From Pseudomonadota bacterium (GTDB lineage: Bacteria > Pseudomonadota > Zetaproteobacteria > Mariprofundales > Mariprofundaceae), in NCBI GenBank assembly GCA_002401635.1, contig NVTQ01000065.1, forward strand, positions 6,446-12,525: a stretch of DNA of 6,080 nucleotides. The letters are read 5' to 3'. Positions within the stretch are counted from its first letter, which is position 1. The number at the start of each line of letters is the position of its first letter. Positions 6,033 to 6,080 of the stretch are shown here, piece by piece. The position numbers and the translations under genes were made by a program. The notes under the pieces are model-generated. The model ran no database searches. It saw nothing but the letters and a program-made list of their open reading frames with translations, and was not told the DNA's origin.

Positions 6033-6080
6033 TTCACATGAATTTCTGGTGGCTTTTCAGGTTCTTTTTGCAGGAGTAAA
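5989..6080 (+). mobile_element. Probable left end and leader of an insertion sequence (partial)
   Basis: From base 5989 (CACTACTGTCCGACG...) the sequence stops coding for the PAS protein. About 90 non-coding bases follow, then a strong Shine-Dalgarno AGGAG at 6072-6076 right at the window edge, so a gene probably starts within a few bases beyond it. A short non-coding leader followed by a well-placed ribosome binding site, lying inside a broken gene, is the layout of an IS left end before its transposase. The CTACTGTCCG terminus recalls IS4-type elements, but that is only a weak memory. The right end, the target duplication and the transposase are outside the window, so the family is not assigned. 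Confidence 0.45.
6072..6076 (+). promoter_or_regulatory. Shine-Dalgarno of a gene starting just past the window
   Basis: AGGAG followed by TAAA at the last base is an ideal ribosome binding site with no start codon at suitable distance inside the window. A + strand gene, probably a transposase, is expected to start at or just after base 6081. Confidence 0.5.

Noticed and set aside
6038..6079. A 13-codon micro-ORF whose stop overlaps the last bases of the window, just upstream of a presumed gene start.
   Set aside because: It could be a leader peptide coupled to the next gene, but it has no ribosome binding site and chance is a sufficient explanation.
1..6080. CRISPR arrays, tRNA or rRNA genes.
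   Set aside because: No regularly spaced repeats and no tRNA-like or rRNA-like sequence were recognised; the window is almost fully covered by protein genes.

Overview
The window looks like the chromosome of a Gram-negative bacterium in the Pseudomonadota. It encodes a Sec-exported periplasmic DUF2782 protein, a lipobox lipoprotein and an HPK4-type hybrid histidine kinase. By eye the DNA is moderately AT-rich, and I did not count it. DUF2782 and the MutT-associated ThiE-like domain point to a gammaproteobacterium or a relative such as the Zetaproteobacteria. That placement is inference. All genes lie on the + strand.

Positions 1-2495 hold a compact housekeeping run. It contains the 3' end of gpsA, an Smr-domain protein overlapping it by ATGA, a secreted DUF2782 protein, a stand-alone ThiE-like protein with a degraded active site and a TTG start, and a short CinA/MoCF-domain protein. 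Gaps are 20 bp or less, so this is probably one transcription unit whose promoter lies upstream of the window.

Positions 2496-2633 are a 138-bp gap that separates the two halves. It carries a weak terminator candidate and a near-consensus sigma70 promoter (TTGCCA, 17 bp, TATAAT).

Positions 2634 to about 5988 are a signalling operon. It contains an NMT1/THI5-type substrate-binding lipoprotein with no transporter genes beside it, a 773-residue membrane hybrid histidine kinase (periplasmic sensor, HAMP, PAS, HisKA, HATPase, REC) overlapping it by ATGA, and the first 26 codons of a PAS-domain protein overlapping the kinase by 8 bp. The simplest reading is a three-component sensor: the lipoprotein binds a small molecule and informs the kinase, and the PAS protein was a downstream or parallel signalling partner.

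From about 5989 to the end, the PAS reading frame is abruptly lost. The sequence then resembles the left end and leader of an insertion sequence, ending in a strong Shine-Dalgarno (AGGAG) just before the window edge. The third gene of the signalling operon therefore appears to be disrupted. The most noteworthy items are the split lipoprotein/kinase sensor, the apparent insertion into its partner gene, and a histidine-rich loop in the kinase sensor domain.
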